Of a stretch of 64,000 nucleotides of DNA, positions 63,201 to 64,000 are shown one piece after another. This stretch comes from an uncultured Schlesneria sp. GTDB taxonomy: Bacteria > Planctomycetota > Planctomycetia > Planctomycetales > Planctomycetaceae. The stretch is taken from assembly GCA_903904835.1 (NCBI GenBank), contig CAIVEI010000045.1:1-64000 (forward strand). The letters run 5' to 3'. Position 1 is the first letter of the stretch, and every line of letters starts with the position of its first letter. Made by a program: the position numbers and the translations under genes. A model generated the notes under the pieces. It saw only the letters and a program-made list of their open reading frames with translations. It was not told the origin of the DNA and made no database searches.

Positions 63201-64000
63201 TGAATGTTCCATTTCCGTTGCCGAGCAACACGCTCACCGTATTGCTGTGGTAGTTCGTGACAACGAGATCATTCTTCCCGTCACCGTTCAGATCCGCCAC
63301 CGCCACCGATGTTGGCTGAGTTCCCGTGGCGAAGGTTTGTTGAGCCTGGAACGTTCCATTGCCATTTCCCAGCAACACGCTCACGTTATTGTTGTTGGCG
63401 CTGGGAACGATAATGTCGAGCTTGCCATCGCCGTTCACGTCTGCCAGTGTTGCAGATGTCGGATTCGGCCCAATCGGGAAAGTGGCCTGGGCCTGCAACG
63501 TGCCGTTCCCGTTACCAAGCAACACACTGGCGGTGGTGCTGCTCTGGTTCGTGACGACAAGGTCGGGCTTGCCGTCGCCGTTCACATCACCCAGAGTTGC
63601 TGAGAATGGCCCTGCCCCCGTGGAGAATGTGGTCTGGTTTGCGAAGCTGGCTCCCGAGTTCGACGTGACGAGCGTGTTTCCTGCCAGATCTTTGATGAGG
63701 TTATTGTCGACCAGATTCAGACCGAGAGTCCCGGTGCCAGTAATCCCGCTGACGGTCACGGTATAGACCGAGGCACTGACCGGCGAGACCGTTGGCAGTG
63801 ATGCTGCGACGCTTCCCGTTTCAGCCAGCGTGAATGCACTTGAAGTGACGCCCGTCACCGCCTCGCTGAACGTCGCGGTGAAACTGACCATGCTGGCGTT
63901 TGTTGTTGAATTGGACGGATTTGTGCGATTGATCGATTGAACAAATGGTGCGACGTGATCGATGGTCTCAATTTGACCGGTAAACGTTCCACCGCTTAAT
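60238..64000 (-). CDS. Large FG-GAP/VCBS and cadherin-like surface protein (5' end beyond window)
   Basis: The frame is open to the right edge; about 1253 residues are visible. They start with an Ig-like repeat (TFSEAVTGVTSSAFTLAETG) and seven FG-GAP repeats with calcium loops (GDVNGDGKPDLVV and variants) near residues 75-400. A fibronectin-type segment (ATLGGNVTSDGGNTITERGVVY...) and at least three cadherin-like modules of the type NYQSGEDVLNFSN...NAATGTLTLSG...DYRTALHNVTY follow. The protein ends abruptly after RGVTLT, without a sorting tail. It is paralogous to the truncated gene at 13750, matching it from LSGGTF onwards. Likely a secreted or surface adhesion protein. Confidence 0.88.
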   Translation of the reverse strand, partial: LSGGTFTGQIETIDHVAPFVQSINRTNPSNSTTNASMVSFTATFSEAVTGVTSSAFTLAETGSVAASLPTVSPVSASVYTVTVSGITGTGTLGLNLVDNNLIKDLAGNTLVTSNSGASFANQTTFSTGAGPFSATLGDVNGDGKPDLVVTNQSSTTASVLLGNGNGTLQAQATFPIGPNPTSATLADVNGDGKLDIIVPSANNNNVSVLLGNGNGTFQAQQTFATGTQPTSVAVADLNGDGKNDLVVTNYHSNTVSVLLGNGNGTFKTQTTYAAGSSTNAVAIGDVNGDGIPDLVVSNEVSNTVSVLLGNGNGTFLAQQTFATGTQPMSVTLTDINRDGKPDIVVANFGSNNVGLLLGNGNGTFQPELTLATGSKPESVTVGDVNGDGIPDLVVANRFSDSVSVLLRNGSGFLPQTTFATGHYPSSVSVGDVNGDGRLDIAVSNYGSNTASVLLASGNGNFTGQIYTIAAGAAVTSPTSSNLASTSATLGGNVTSDGGNTITERGVVYSLTSVNPNPQIGGTGVTKVATTGTTGIFTTNVSNLTPGAVYSFYAYATNSVGTTYTSPVSIFSTPTVNPPSVAGVSDPSGNPVAAGATLASSPNSLSVAFIDNMNTVAGGTNSVTYPSNWLLFRYGVDVSNQITGISFALNQTNLQYFASLSFATPLLQGGYQLIARQAIQDVSGRSLSGSGGTLANDFRINFYVAQTVGVTTDIAPYLYNIEPSSLVATASLATPVTSSLYVFDADSLNWTSATVQVGINYQSGEDVLNFSNTATPNITGSWNAATGTLTLSGSDTVSDYRTALHNVTYTDTSATPNTAVTRTIYFQANDGLLLSNVVSRDVNVLGSSIPAVLSGVNGTGTYFQGYPAIFLAPNLVITDPNTVNLSSATVTFTNWQGEDRLDFNNIFADQHTFTQDLNAHTATFTITGADLVDHYQTLLRSVLYWDVSGNPVTSARVANFSVTDGLSTSNTVTRNTIASAVNQPPTLTSIESTPLFSKANDPAYPPQPISNTLLVGDSDSNNLTKATVQITSGYENDANGTDLLAFTNQLGITGSFNAATGVLTLSGTSTVSNYRTALRSVTFSTSGAAPSTATRTLTIYATDDYTPTPATSVAATRTVTVQTTNLPPALSGVPNAPLAYVRNASAVAIAPGALIYDPDSINLASATIQISGNYQSGLDVLEATVGSGITQSFNATTGTLTLSGISSLANYQTVLQSVTFYTTSGANTLGRAIGLTLNDGLANSTTVTRGVTLT

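Noticed and set aside
62734-63603. A 289-codon plus-strand frame opposite the FG-GAP repeats
   Set aside because: Antisense of highly regular GDVNGDG repeats; repetitive composition and no domain, while the minus frame is clearly coding.

Overview
This window looks like a chromosome piece from a mesophilic planctomycete, probably order Planctomycetales. That is an inference from gene content. It carries a DUF1501 protein with a Tat-type signal, a PEP-CTERM protein, large FG-GAP/VCBS surface proteins with an N-terminal LEPR-XLL-like motif (IERLQSRMLL), a type II secretion pseudopilin cluster, the McsAB arginine-kinase pair, a CsrA with an extended tail, and many hairpin-type dispersed repeats. 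No rRNA, tRNA or CRISPR array was found. Genes lie on both strands in short operons.

Left part (1-13.3 kb): a partial TPR protein, a 1351-residue autotransporter with about nine passenger repeats, and a cyclic-nucleotide cluster. That cluster holds a cyclic-nucleotide-gated MscS-type channel (7560-9032) facing a two-gene operon for a class II cyclic nucleotide phosphodiesterase and an FHA-GAF-type nucleotidyl cyclase (11975 to 9320). Maker, destroyer and effector of one second messenger thus sit side by side. A PA0069-type radical SAM gene follows.

13.5-17 kb is a decayed accessory zone. It has an FG-GAP protein cut short at a palindromic dispersed repeat, a cluster of TTGGCCAA palindromes in degenerate sequence, and a broken TIR-domain gene (three in-frame stops and one frame change), probably a dead defence gene.

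17-35 kb: sppA followed by pseudopilin genes gspH-I-J-K with overlapping ends (GspJ has a Gly/Ser tract of about 105 residues), a prenyltransferase/squalene-oxidase-repeat protein, mcsA-mcsB, a receiver-HATPase regulator, an HpcH/HpaI aldolase, a Gly/Trp/Tyr-rich exported protein, a MATE transporter, phosphoglucomutase and dihydroorotase.

35-44 kb: csrA preceded by a hairpin with GGA in its loop, a sigma-70 factor, a hypD-hypE pair without other hydrogenase genes, the upp-nupC salvage pair, a protein that looks like an HPt-receiver fusion without its phospho-acceptor residues (bracketed by the dispersed repeat), and a glucose-dehydrogenase-like enzyme.

44-64 kb: an RraA-TAXI-oxidoreductase operon whose last product fuses GltD/NfnB-like and PyrK/NfnA-like modules in one 1205-residue chain; DUF1501; an orphan ABC ATPase; an exported M20 peptidase; a class V aminotransferase; an exported alpha/beta hydrolase with a TlpA-like thioredoxin; an SGNH-like protein; a PEP-CTERM protein; and the 3' part of a second large FG-GAP protein, paralogous to the truncated one at 13.75 kb.

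All calls come from reading the sequence. Family assignments rest on recognised motifs and were not checked by database search.
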